Both the position numbers and the translations under genes were made by a program. The notes under the pieces were generated by a model. It searched no databases and had not been told where the DNA came from. It saw only the letters and a list, made by a program, of their open reading frames with translations. Below are positions 7,201 through 13,523 of a stretch of 14,820 bases of DNA, piece by piece. This DNA is from DATEMK01 sp035275625 (GTDB lineage: Bacteria > Bacteroidota > Bacteroidia > AKYH767-A > OLB10): assembly GCA_035275625.1 (NCBI GenBank), contig DATEMK010000367.1, positions 1 through 14,820 of the forward strand, in the 5' to 3' direction. Within the stretch, counting starts at the first letter, position 1. Every line of letters begins with the position of its first letter.

Positions 7201-8050
7201 TGTGACAGTTACCAATACTCAAAATGGGATCACCTGTTCTGGAACTGCTTCAATGACACTTACTGTAAATCCGGCAGCCACTGTTGATCCTTTAACAGAT
7301 CAATCAATTTGCGAAGGAGCTTCCGCCTCTTTTAATGCTTCATCACCGAACACTTCTCCGACATTTATCTGGACGGGTCCCGGGTCAGCGTCATCCTCAT
7401 CGTCAAGCATATCAATTAACAATGCAACAGCTTTAAACGGGGGAACCTATACAGTTACCGTTACTGATGTAAATGGTTGCACAGGGACACGTACAGTGAA
7501 CCTTACTGTAAATGCTGCACCGGCATTGTCTCTTTCAGCATCCGATTCCATTTCGGATTCACAGATCAAAGTTTGCAAGATTGATGGATTCCCGGTTCTT
7601 AATGCTGCTGCACCATCAGCAATTTCTTTTAATTGGACTTACACCAATGTGAACAATACTGTCAATAACAACTTTAGCAGCTCCTCTTCAGTACAGGTTC
7701 CTGAAGAAGGGTATGGATTGTATGAGGTTGAAGTTACGGATGCCAATGGCTGTACAAGCAAATTAGCTGTTGAAGTGATTGATGATCCGTGCGCAATTAT
7801 AATTCCTAATGTGATAACTCCGAATGGTGATGGCAATAATGAAACCTTCTATATTGAGAATATTGAAACGCATCCCGGAAATAATATCAAAATATTTAAT
7901 CGTTGGGGAAATAATGTTTTTGAAACCGATAACTATCACAATACCTGGAATGGTGAAGACTTGCCAGCCGGAACTTATTATTACATCTTATCAACTGCTG
8001 AAAAGACGTATAATGGAACCATCACTTTAATCAGGGAAGTAAAAAAATAA
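4283..8050 (+). CDS. Giant secreted Ig-repeat surface protein with T9SS type B sorting domain
   Basis: A 1255-residue exported, adhesin-like protein. It has a Sec signal peptide (MKKVLYFQILLLTLLLGAF, likely cleaved after AEA at residue 26). A Cys-rich N-terminal region of about 250 residues, starting SHATGADLTYTYQG, is of a type common in Bacteroidota gliding-motility-associated proteins. Next come two related beta-rich modules (about 285-410 and 410-525). About eight Ig/PKD-like repeats of 70-82 residues follow (from residue ~531), with signatures such as NLGPDLTIC, NVGADTSIC and NVGPDTTIC and a YQWYFNG-type strand. A poly-serine patch lies near 1035-1043. The end (about 1171-1255) is a CHU_C/type B CTD: NVITPNGDGNNETF, IFNRWGNNVF, WNGEDLPAGTYYY, GTITLIR. 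It would cross the outer membrane by the T9SS and act at the surface; its ligand is unknown. It follows the anti-sigma-like gene by 57 bases with no clear promoter of its own, and a strong terminator closes the unit. Confidence 0.9.
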   Translation: MKKVLYFQILLLTLLLGAFSSKTAEASHATGADLTYTYQGPNQYLLTFRYYRDCAGIPAPGTVTICYSSASCALNGTVILNTIPGTGLEIPPSPCLPATTTSCNGGSGYGVQEWIYQGTVTLPNTCFDWIFSFEECCRNAQITTLTGAAGTGLFVSTKLDNLNYAVNSSPYFNNIPVTQFCTNNQFYYNQQATDPDGDSLVYTLVAAEDAGFGCPQTGFNLTYNAPYSATNPIATLNGVNLNTSTGLISFVPTLVQVGVICVRVDEYRNGTQIGSVKRDIQMNVVGGCIITIPSFDSTLYNTNTSHFTIYAGCGDTSIILSFQDPIQCGSIVPTDVRASDPNGLPNPVMSATAINCQSGLTDSILVTFLYPFTAGTTFVFTKIGNDANTFLSECGSQMPEFDSIAVIVVDSGLYTIPVQNVSCFFTQLTVTFPVDLSCNTLTANASDFTFVDATSTNFPIVSVTTNCNSGNQYDFTNQLTFTFAGGVQGTGPYYLIVDSGIDLNTVANRCGTFFDEGDTLAIFNVTNNIIVNLGPDLTICASDPLPILNAGNPGVTFTWYFNGVVLPNDTGQTLLADSSGTYSVVCFYSGTCQGSDTINILITPAPSPNVGADTSICVGDPLPTFIVTGIVGNATYQWYFNGFLLAGDTLSTLVPDTSLGSGTYSVIVNTGGSCNGNDDLLFTINPALVPNVGPDTTICLNDPLTLTAGVVANSYQWYDQNGIIPGATGSFYQVNTGGTPGNYTYYVIATGPCQGVDTMHLTINAIPSVNLTGNTVACLTDTLFANVGGTGTYQWYVDGNLTTITDSIFIVTLIDGTPHTYTVVVSNGTCQDSTQLTVTVYPNAPTPTVTDIAYCSGTTIPPLDAGVTGVSYLWSNGATTQTITPSGPGTYTITVSIGGGICTASASATVLETTTPQPTLSPVSRCSGDTNPVVLNPGASGTSYQWYYNSGLITGATNSTYSVPQPFVPGNYSVTVTNTQNGITCSGTASMTLTVNPAATVDPLTDQSICEGASASFNASSPNTSPTFIWTGPGSASSSSSSISINNATALNGGTYTVTVTDVNGCTGTRTVNLTVNAAPALSLSASDSISDSQIKVCKIDGFPVLNAAAPSAISFNWTYTNVNNTVNNNFSSSSSVQVPEEGYGLYEVEVTDANGCTSKLAVEVIDDPCAIIIPNVITPNGDGNNETFYIENIETHPGNNIKIFNRWGNNVFETDNYHNTWNGEDLPAGTYYYILSTAEKTYNGTITLIREVKK
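5873..7790 (+). repeat. Tandem Ig-like domain repeats within the giant surface protein
   Basis: Starts of successive repeat units are visible near 5873, 6108, 6353, 6587, 6821, 7033, 7279 and 7527, so the period is about 212-248 bases (70-82 residues). The first three share the near-identical N(L/V)G(P/A)D(L/T)(T/S)IC start; the later ones are diverged. The repeat is clear at protein level and weak at DNA level, which suggests old duplication rather than recent expansion. Confidence 0.75.
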
Positions 8051-8072
8051 TAATTATTTAAAGATTCAGTTT

Positions 8073-8113
8073 CACCAAAGCGATTCACCCCAGGCGAATC
8101 GCTTTGGTGTTTT
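8073..8113 (+). terminator. Rho-independent terminator after the surface-protein gene
   Basis: A perfect 14-bp stem, CACCAAAGCGATTC (8073-8086) pairing with GAATCGCTTTGGTG (8096-8109), with a 9-base loop and a TTTT run at 8110-8113 followed by AT-rich sequence. It lies 22 bases after the stop at 8050 and marks the end of the sigma/anti-sigma/surface-protein unit. Confidence 0.9.
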
Positions 8114-8116
8114 ATA

Positions 8117-8124
8117 TACTTTTG
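8117..8124 (+). promoter_or_regulatory. metF promoter (-7 element)
   Basis: TACTTTTG, an exact TAnnTTTG match, beginning 3 bases after the terminator's T-run. The predicted transcription start (about 8131) is only a few bases before the metF ATG at 8134, so the mRNA would have an extremely short leader or none. The -33 region would fall inside the terminator stem and shows no clear TTTG at normal spacing. Confidence 0.5.
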
Positions 8125-8133
8125 CACCCTTGC

Positions 8134-9087
8134 ATGAAAGTTACAGAACATCTTAAGAACGCAAAAAAGACGCTGTTCTCTATTGAGATTCTTCCGCCTT
8201 TAAAAGGCAAAAGCATTGATTCCATTTATAATCTTATTGATCCGCTAATGGAATTTAATCCCCCGTTTATTGATGTTACTTATCATCGTGAAGAATATTT
8301 ATATAAGAAACGTGATGGAGGGTTTCTCGAAAAAGTTTCCATCAGGAAACGGCCGGGCACGGTGGGAATTTGCGCTGCGCTGATAAACAGGTACAAAACG
8401 GATGCGGTTCCGCATATTATTTGCGGAGGATTTACAAGGGAAGAAACAGAAAATGCGCTGATTGATCTTAATTTTCTTGGAATTGACAATGTCCTTTTGC
8501 TCAGGGGTGATGCCATCAAAACTGAAGCCTCTTTTGTTCCTGAAAAAGGCGGGCATGATTATGCAATTGATCTTGTTAAACAGGTCGTAAACCTAAACAA
8601 AGGAAAATATATTGATGATGATCTGATAGATGTGCAGCCAACAGATTTCTGCATTGGAGTTGCGGGCTATCCCGAAAAGCATTTCGAAGCTCCCAATATG
8701 AAATCTGATCTGAAATATTTAAAACAAAAAATTGATGCGGGGGCTGATTATATCGTTTCACAAATGTTTTTTGATAACCAGAAATACTTTGAATTTGTAA
8801 ATAATTGTCATGAGGCGGGAATTACAATTCCAATTATTCCCGGGTTGAAGCCATTAACTACTAAAAAACAGGCATCCATCCTTCCCAAGACTTTTAAGAT
8901 TGACATACCTGATGACCTGTTAAGTGAAATTGATAAATGCAACACTGACGAAGAAGTAAAACAAGCAGGGATTGAATGGTGCATTCAACAATCAAAATCC
9001 CTGATAAAATTCGGAGCTCCTTGTCTTCATTATTATACAATGGGAAATTCAGCCGTCATTAAAAAAATTGCCGGCAGTGTATTTTAG
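8134..9087 (+). CDS. metF: Methylenetetrahydrofolate reductase (MetF)
   Basis: Reduces 5,10-methylenetetrahydrofolate to 5-methyltetrahydrofolate with FAD and NAD(P)H in the cytoplasm, supplying the methyl group for methionine synthesis. With ATG 8134 the protein is 317 residues, normal for bacterial MetF. Landmarks are FSIEILPP near residue 15 (the glutamate matches the catalytic Glu of the FSxEfxPP motif), PHIICGGFTREE, LLLRGD (flavin/folate-binding Asp), GVAGYPEKHFEAPN and QMFFDN. The frame extends upstream to a TTG at 8104, but that lies inside the terminator stem and upstream of the promoter, so ATG 8134 is preferred. The upstream gap holds no riboswitch-like structure. The next gene starts 71 bases downstream and may be co-transcribed. 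Confidence 0.95.
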   Translation: MKVTEHLKNAKKTLFSIEILPPLKGKSIDSIYNLIDPLMEFNPPFIDVTYHREEYLYKKRDGGFLEKVSIRKRPGTVGICAALINRYKTDAVPHIICGGFTREETENALIDLNFLGIDNVLLLRGDAIKTEASFVPEKGGHDYAIDLVKQVVNLNKGKYIDDDLIDVQPTDFCIGVAGYPEKHFEAPNMKSDLKYLKQKIDAGADYIVSQMFFDNQKYFEFVNNCHEAGITIPIIPGLKPLTTKKQASILPKTFKIDIPDDLLSEIDKCNTDEEVKQAGIEWCIQQSKSLIKFGAPCLHYYTMGNSAVIKKIAGSVF

Positions 9088-9158
9088 GCAGGCTATTATT
9101 GAGTTATTAAATTATTAAAAGAAGCCCTTCAACCTTATTAACCAATTACCCGGTTACC

Positions 9159-10256
9159 ATGTCTTCCCGCTACAGCCAGCTTCGAGCCATGTTTGCCATC
9201 GCACGGGCAAGCTTTCGCTCCATTACCCGGAGCCCTTCTGCAGTAGTTTTTTCATTATTATTTCCACTCATATTCATACTTGTATTCGGATTTATCGGTG
9301 GCGGAGGTTTCGGAGTAGACCTTGGAATATATAAAAATTCAGATAAAAACAGTCCGGTTTATCTTGCTTTGCAAAATATTAGTTTTATTGATCTTGAAGA
9401 AAATTTATCGGATGACGAATTGCTGAAAGCTTTGAAAAAAGGAAACCTTGACGGCATCATCAGCATAACGCCTGATAACAATTCCAGGGCAAAATATCGC
9501 GTTGACCTCCAGACTTCAGCAGCCTCTGTTGAAAAAGGACGGTTGCTTAAACTGGTATTGGATAATGTCATCAGCAACATGAACCTTCAGAATGCTGGTC
9601 TAACGTCAACCATAGCCGAACTTCGTCAGCAGGAAGTGCATGGCCGGGAATACAAAACAATTGACTTCATTCTTCCAGGTCAGCTTGGCTTTTCATTGCT
9701 CAGCACAGGTGTGTTCGGAACAGCTTTCGTATTTTTCAACCTGCGGCAGACATTAGTCATAAAACGCTTTTTTGCCACTCCTGTCAGGCGCCCCTACATC
9801 GTATTAGGCGAAGCCATAGCAAGAATGGTTTTTGCCTTGCTTGGCGCCATATTTATTCTTGGTATCGGCTACTTCGCATTTGGGTTCACGCTCATTCATG
9901 GTCTTTACACAGCATCGCTCATGCTGCTGCTTTCAGCCATCGGGCTTATTGTTTTTATGGGATTCGGCTTTATTGTTTCAGGAGTGGCAAAAAACGAAAG
10001 CACCATTCCTCCCCTCGCTAACATCATCACGCTTCCCCAGTTTTTATTATCCGGAACATTTTTCAGCGTGGAAGTATTTCCCACATGGCTGCAGCCAATT
10101 TGCAAAATACTTCCGCTCACCTACCTCAATGATGCTATGCGCAAAGTGGCATTTGAAGGACAGGGATTGTTTGACATAGGAAACCAGTTGTTTGTCATTT
10201 TCGCCTGGGGAATTATTGTTTATGCTTTAGCATTCAAAACATTTAAGTGGGAATAA
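9159..10256 (+). CDS. ABC-2 type transporter permease subunit
   Basis: A 365-residue integral inner-membrane protein with the ABC-2 fold used by drug, polysaccharide and O-antigen exporters. Topology: helix 1 at about 28-48 (VVFSLLFPLIFILVFGFIGG), a large extracytoplasmic loop at about 50-165, then five helices beginning near 169 (FILPGQLGFSLLSTGVFG), about 215-240, 245-273, 283-303 and 340-360. IKRFFATPVRRPYIVLGEAI, between helices 2 and 3, is the conserved cytoplasmic loop that contacts the ATPase. No ABC ATPase gene lies on either side here, so the nucleotide-binding partner must be encoded elsewhere. The substrate cannot be told from the sequence. ATG 9159 gives the expected short cytoplasmic N-terminus. 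Confidence 0.9.
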   Translation: MSSRYSQLRAMFAIARASFRSITRSPSAVVFSLLFPLIFILVFGFIGGGGFGVDLGIYKNSDKNSPVYLALQNISFIDLEENLSDDELLKALKKGNLDGIISITPDNNSRAKYRVDLQTSAASVEKGRLLKLVLDNVISNMNLQNAGLTSTIAELRQQEVHGREYKTIDFILPGQLGFSLLSTGVFGTAFVFFNLRQTLVIKRFFATPVRRPYIVLGEAIARMVFALLGAIFILGIGYFAFGFTLIHGLYTASLMLLLSAIGLIVFMGFGFIVSGVAKNESTIPPLANIITLPQFLLSGTFFSVEVFPTWLQPICKILPLTYLNDAMRKVAFEGQGLFDIGNQLFVIFAWGIIVYALAFKTFKWE

Positions 10257-10301
10257 AATACCGCGAGGAATAATTTTTAATTTTCAAATGCAAATTTTTC
10301 C

Positions 10302-10309
10302 TACCTTAG
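10302..10309 (+). promoter_or_regulatory. Weak candidate -7 element before the 92-residue protein
   Basis: TACCTTAG matches TAnnTTTG at all but one defined position. It would start transcription near 10316, after the possible GTG at 10311 and before the ATG at 10329, which supports the shorter protein. Confidence 0.3.
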
Positions 10310-10328
10310 TGTGCCCAAACTATGCTAT

Positions 10329-10607
10329 ATGAACAGCACCATTGTAAAAAAAGAAGACCTGGCGAACTATCACTTCGTCATCACAGAGGTTCTGACAGAT
10401 CCTGGTCAGATTAAAGAACGCACATACCTGCTTGAAGAAAGCCTCATGCTGGGAAATGATTTCAAGCATAAGGTCCGTCTCATCTGTCAAACCACTGATG
10501 GCATCATTGAAGTGAACGCAACTATATGGGCCGTCACTGACACGCATGTTGAATTAAAATCCGGCAAGGATATCCCGATTCACAGCATACTTGAAGTGAT
10601 AAAGTAA
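10329..10607 (+). CDS. Small conserved-looking hypothetical protein (92 aa)
   Basis: I do not recognise a named family. With ATG 10329 it has 92 residues, is soluble with no signal peptide or membrane helix, and alternates hydrophobic and polar residues in its second half (VRLICQTTDGIIEVNATIWA, HVELKSGKDIPIHSILEVIK). That pattern suggests a small beta-barrel of SH3/Sm-like or PilZ-like type, which is only an inference. A GTG at 10311 would add six residues (MPKLCY), but it lies upstream of the likely transcription start. Codon use resembles its neighbours. It lies between an ABC-2 permease and a convergent EamA transporter (14 bases between stop codons), so context gives no functional hint. 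Confidence 0.7.
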   Translation: MNSTIVKKEDLANYHFVITEVLTDPGQIKERTYLLEESLMLGNDFKHKVRLICQTTDGIIEVNATIWAVTDTHVELKSGKDIPIHSILEVIK

Positions 10608-10621
10608 TTTTAAATTTGGAA

Positions 10622-11506
10622 TCAGGTTTTGTTTTCCTGGATGGACCGGTTCACTATATATACACCTGCAAGGGTCATTACCATAGCAATCATCATGCTT
10701 GCCGTTATAATTTCATCTAACACTATCCATCCAAGTATAATGGCAATAATAGGATTGATGTAAGCATATATGGAAACCAAAGTGGAAGGCAATTCCTGCA
10801 GGGAATAAACAAAACAGTTATAACCGATTATTGAGCCTGCAACGACCAGGTATAAAAAAGAAAATACGCCTTCCTGCGTTAATATCAATTGTGAAAGCTC
10901 CCCTTTAAACACACCCACTGCTGCTGATACTGCACCGCAGCAAAGCATTTGCAATCCTGCCCCGAAAAGCAGGTTAATTTTTACGGGGTTTCGTTTGGAG
11001 TAAACAGCACCGATTGCCCAGAAAATATTAGCTGAGATAAGCAGCAGGATGCTTGCCAGGTAAGTTGGGTTGGAAAGATGCGGCAGGTTATCCCTGAAAA
11101 TAATTACCAGGCCTGCAAAGCCCAGCAGCAAGCCGGTCATCACTTTACGCGAAGGCTTGTCGTTCCGGTTGATAATATAATTAATCAGCACAATCCAGAA
11201 CGGGAACGCAGCGCAGATCAAAGCTGCCAGCCCGCTCGGAATTTCTATTTCTGCATAGCATAAAATAAGATTGCCTCCCACAAACAGCAGCATGCCGCTG
11301 ATCATCAGCGTGCGGAAATCTTTCCAGCCAGGCAGCGAGTGTCCGCGGATAATAAAATACAAACACATAATTAATCCGGCACAGACAAACCGGAATCCTG
11401 AAAAAATAAAAAGCGGGATCGTTTGTATTCCCACGCGAATGGCGAGATAAGTAGTGCCCCAGAAAAAACAGAGTGCGGCTAATGCAATGTATGCTTTGGT
11501 CTTCAC
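10622..11506 (-). CDS. EamA/DMT-family (RhaT/YdcZ-like) inner-membrane transporter
   Basis: A 294-residue drug/metabolite transporter with ten predicted membrane helices in two EamA halves (about 8-132 and 145-288). The first half opens with the typical FFWGTTYLAIRVGI. The second contains SANIFWAIGAVYSKR and ends with the conserved PIIAIILGWIVLDEIITASM segment. Members export amino acids, metabolites or drugs; the substrate is not predictable here. The start is GTG at 11506, since no in-frame ATG keeps the canonical N-terminus. It converges with the 92-residue hypothetical gene and diverges from rimP. No clear TAnnTTTG element was found upstream of it in the 244-base gap 11507-11750. Confidence 0.9.
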   Translation of the reverse strand: MKTKAYIALAALCFFWGTTYLAIRVGIQTIPLFIFSGFRFVCAGLIMCLYFIIRGHSLPGWKDFRTLMISGMLLFVGGNLILCYAEIEIPSGLAALICAAFPFWIVLINYIINRNDKPSRKVMTGLLLGFAGLVIIFRDNLPHLSNPTYLASILLLISANIFWAIGAVYSKRNPVKINLLFGAGLQMLCCGAVSAAVGVFKGELSQLILTQEGVFSFLYLVVAGSIIGYNCFVYSLQELPSTLVSIYAYINPIIAIILGWIVLDEIITASMMIAMVMTLAGVYIVNRSIQENKT

Positions 11507-11691
11507 TTCGCAAATGAAGCGAAAAAGTTTTGAAGACTCAGCTCAATCAGGAATTGTGCAATGGCTTCATAGATTTTTACAGGCATTAATAAACTGATGT
11601 GGTGAAGCAATCTTTGCAGGCTTTCAAACTTCCTGTTCTGTATTTATCGGGAATTTTTTATCAGAAAAAACCGCAAACCTTAAACTTTTAT

Positions 11692-11699
11692 TATCTTTG
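11692..11699 (+). promoter_or_regulatory. Promoter of the rimP-nusA-infB operon (-7 element)
   Basis: TATCTTTG, identical to the sigma-factor promoter's -7 element, and like it preceded by a TAAACTTTT stretch. Transcription would start near 11706, leaving a ~45-base leader with a strong hairpin. The rest of the gap (11507-11690) shows no gene and no clear structure. Confidence 0.65.
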
Positions 11700-11718
11700 C
11701 ATCCGTAAGGAAGATTTT

Positions 11719-11739
11719 AGAGGGGACAACGTCCCCTCT
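11719..11739 (+). promoter_or_regulatory. Leader hairpin 11 bases before rimP
   Basis: A perfect 9-bp GC-rich stem, AGAGGGGAC (11719-11727) with GTCCCCTCT (11731-11739), closed by an AAC triloop. No T-run follows, so it is not a terminator. It sits where a ribosome would bind, so it may control rimP translation or stabilise the 5' end of the operon mRNA. The structure is seen; the role is inferred. Confidence 0.65.
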
Positions 11740-11750
11740 GTCATTATATA

Positions 11751-12206
11751 ATGGTTGATAAAAATTACATTATACAGCTGATCGAAAACAAATTGTCAGG
11801 CACTGAACAATTTCTTGTGGATGTAAAGCTCTCTCCGGGCAGGCTGGCAGTATTCATAGACAAGCCTGCAGGAATTACCATCGGGGAATGCAGCGCCCTC
11901 AGCAGGTCGCTCATCAATGATCTCGAACCAACAGGCTTTCTCGATGCGCATGAAATAGAAGTTTCATCCCCGGGAATGGATCAGCCTTTAAAAAATTACA
12001 AACAGTATCTTCGCAGGATAGGAAGAGAAGTAAAAGTAACAACCGCTGAAGGAAAACAGCACAAGGGAAAACTGCTTTCAGCAAATGAAAACGGGTTTGA
12101 ATTGTTGGAAATTATCCAGGTAAAGCAAGACAGGAAAAAAATAAAACAGGAAATAAATCACAAATTAAATTATAACCAGGTCAAAGAAACAACGCTGGAT
12201 TTTTAA
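11751..12206 (+). CDS. rimP: Ribosome maturation factor RimP
   Basis: A 151-residue cytoplasmic protein needed for assembly of the 30S ribosomal subunit, the usual length for the family. The N-terminal alpha/beta domain includes FLVDVKLSPGRLAVFIDKPAGITIGECSALSR, the conserved region with a DxxxGixxxDC-type motif. The segment LDAHEIEVSSPGMDQPLKNY matches the characteristic YxLEVSSPGxxRPL signature, with Asp-Gln replacing the common L-D/R residues. A C-terminal SH3-like barrel follows (REVKVTTAEGKQHKGKLLSANENGFELLE). It is the first gene of the rimP-nusA-infB operon, starting 11 bases after a strong leader hairpin; nusA starts 65 bases downstream. Confidence 0.95.
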   Translation: MVDKNYIIQLIENKLSGTEQFLVDVKLSPGRLAVFIDKPAGITIGECSALSRSLINDLEPTGFLDAHEIEVSSPGMDQPLKNYKQYLRRIGREVKVTTAEGKQHKGKLLSANENGFELLEIIQVKQDRKKIKQEINHKLNYNQVKETTLDF

Positions 12207-12210
12207 ATTA

Positions 12211-12221
12211 TTCGTTATTCG
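12211..12221 (+). repeat. Dispersed intergenic repeat TTCGTTATTCG (plus-strand copy)
   Basis: The 11-mer lies in the rimP-nusA gap, right after the rimP stop. It matches the copies at 3220-3230 (inverted) and in the nusA-infB gap. Confidence 0.7.
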
Positions 12222-12232
12222 TAAACTAAAAA

Positions 12233-12264
12233 CAATTTAGCAATTTAGCAATTTAACAATTTAA
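12233..12264. repeat. Four tandem 8-bp units (CAATTTAG/A) before nusA
   Basis: CAATTTAG, CAATTTAG, CAATTTAA, CAATTTAA in direct tandem, filling the gap between rimP and nusA and ending 7 bases before the nusA ATG. It therefore takes the place of a ribosome binding site, and no Shine-Dalgarno sequence is present. Confidence 0.85.
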
Positions 12265-12271
12265 AATCAAC

Positions 12272-13510
12272 ATGGATCACGCAATCTTAACGGAATCATT
12301 TTCCGAATTCAAAGATGTCAAAAATATTGACCGTGCAACAATGATGAGCATACTTGAAGATGTATTCAAAGGAATGCTCCGCAAAAAATACGGCAATGCT
12401 GATAATATAGACATCATCGTAAACCCTGACAAAGGCGACCTGGAAATTTGGCGCAACCGCACCATTGTTGAAGACGGAATGGTGGAAGACCCCAATTTGC
12501 AAATATCTTATTCCGATGCCATAAAAATTGAACCCGATTTTGAAGTGGGCGAAGAATTAACCGAAGAAGTAAAGCTCGGAGATTTCGGCAGGCGTGCCGT
12601 TCTGGCTGCCCGCCAGAACCTTGTTTCACGTATCCTTGAATTGGAAAAGGACGGGATTTACAAAAAATACAAAGACCGTGTGGGTGACATCATCACAGGC
12701 GAAGTTTACCAGGTATGGAAAAAAGAAACGCTTGTTATTGATGACGAAGGCAACGAGCTTATTCTTCCCAAGAATGAAATAATACCAAACGATTTTTATA
12801 AAAAAGGAGATACCGTCAGGGCTGCCGTAGTGCGCGTTGAAATGGTGAATGCCAATCCGAGAATTATTTTATCCAGGACCTCGCCTTTATTTCTCGAAAG
12901 ATTATTCGAGCAGGAAGTTCCCGAAGTTTTTGACGGGCTCATCACCATCAAAAATATTGTACGCGAACCCGGTGAGCGCGCCAAAGTAGCCGTTGAATCT
13001 TATGATGACCGCATTGACCCTGTGGGGGCATGTGTGGGTATGAAAGGATCACGTATTCATGGTATTGTCCGTGAACTGAGAAATGAAAACATTGATGTAA
13101 TAAATTTCACAAACAACACACAGCTGTATATTCAGCGTGCATTAAGTCCCGCAAAAATTTCTTCCATAAAATTAGACGAAGAAACAAAACGCGCTTCGGT
13201 TTATATGAAGCCCGACCAGGTTTCACTCGCCATCGGAAAAGGAGGGTACAACATCCGGCTTGCGGGTAAGCTCACAGGTTATGAAATTGATGTGTATCGC
13301 GACACCGATGAAGAAGAAAGCGAGGATGTGGACCTGGAAGAATTTAAAGATGAAATTGATGAATGGATTCTTGAAGAATTTAAAAAGATCGGTTGTGACA
13401 CAGCAAAGAGTGTTCTTGAAATCCCGGTGGAAGAACTTGTAAACCGCACCGACCTTGAAGAAGAAACCATCAAAGAAGTAATTAAAATTTTAAAATCTGA
13501 ATTTGAGTAA
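12272..13510 (+). CDS. nusA: Transcription termination/antitermination factor NusA
   Basis: A 412-residue NusA that binds RNA polymerase and nascent RNA to control pausing, termination and antitermination. Domains: the N-terminal RNAP-binding domain (about 1-130), an S1 domain (about 135-200, GDIITGEVYQV to RIILSRTSP), KH1 with GACVGMKGSRI (from about 252) and KH2 with SLAIGKGGYNIRLA (from about 318). A short acidic segment (DEEESEDVDLEEF) then leads into a C-terminal helical domain resembling a helix-hairpin-helix unit (about 370-412). Its length is typical of Bacteroidota, which lack the two C-terminal acidic repeats of E. coli NusA. ATG 12272 sits directly after the CAATTTAR repeat array. 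Second gene of the operon. Confidence 0.97.
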   Translation: MDHAILTESFSEFKDVKNIDRATMMSILEDVFKGMLRKKYGNADNIDIIVNPDKGDLEIWRNRTIVEDGMVEDPNLQISYSDAIKIEPDFEVGEELTEEVKLGDFGRRAVLAARQNLVSRILELEKDGIYKKYKDRVGDIITGEVYQVWKKETLVIDDEGNELILPKNEIIPNDFYKKGDTVRAAVVRVEMVNANPRIILSRTSPLFLERLFEQEVPEVFDGLITIKNIVREPGERAKVAVESYDDRIDPVGACVGMKGSRIHGIVRELRNENIDVINFTNNTQLYIQRALSPAKISSIKLDEETKRASVYMKPDQVSLAIGKGGYNIRLAGKLTGYEIDVYRDTDEEESEDVDLEEFKDEIDEWILEEFKKIGCDTAKSVLEIPVEELVNRTDLEEETIKEVIKILKSEFE

Positions 13511-13523
13511 TAATAAAATTAAG

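Noticed and set aside
7824..8030. 68-residue plus-strand frame inside the giant surface protein
   Set aside because: It overlaps the type B C-terminal domain in another frame and has no support of its own.
8104..8133. Ten-codon N-terminal extension of metF from a TTG codon
   Set aside because: It begins inside the terminator stem and upstream of the likely transcription start; ATG 8134 gives the normal MetF N-terminus.
10311..10328. GTG start adding six residues to the 92-residue protein
   Set aside because: It lies upstream of the transcription start implied by the candidate promoter, and an ATG follows at 10329.
10608..10640. Possible bidirectional terminator between the convergent genes
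   Set aside because: Only a 4-5 bp stem (CAGG...CCTG) with a T-rich loop is visible; too weak to call.
11181..11513. 110-residue minus-strand frame overlapping the EamA transporter
   Set aside because: It begins with TTG, is offset by one frame from a clear EamA gene and shows no protein-like pattern.
11500..11525. Small inverted repeat (TTCGC...GCGAA) around the EamA GTG start
   Set aside because: A 5-bp stem is likely to arise by chance and has no supporting context.
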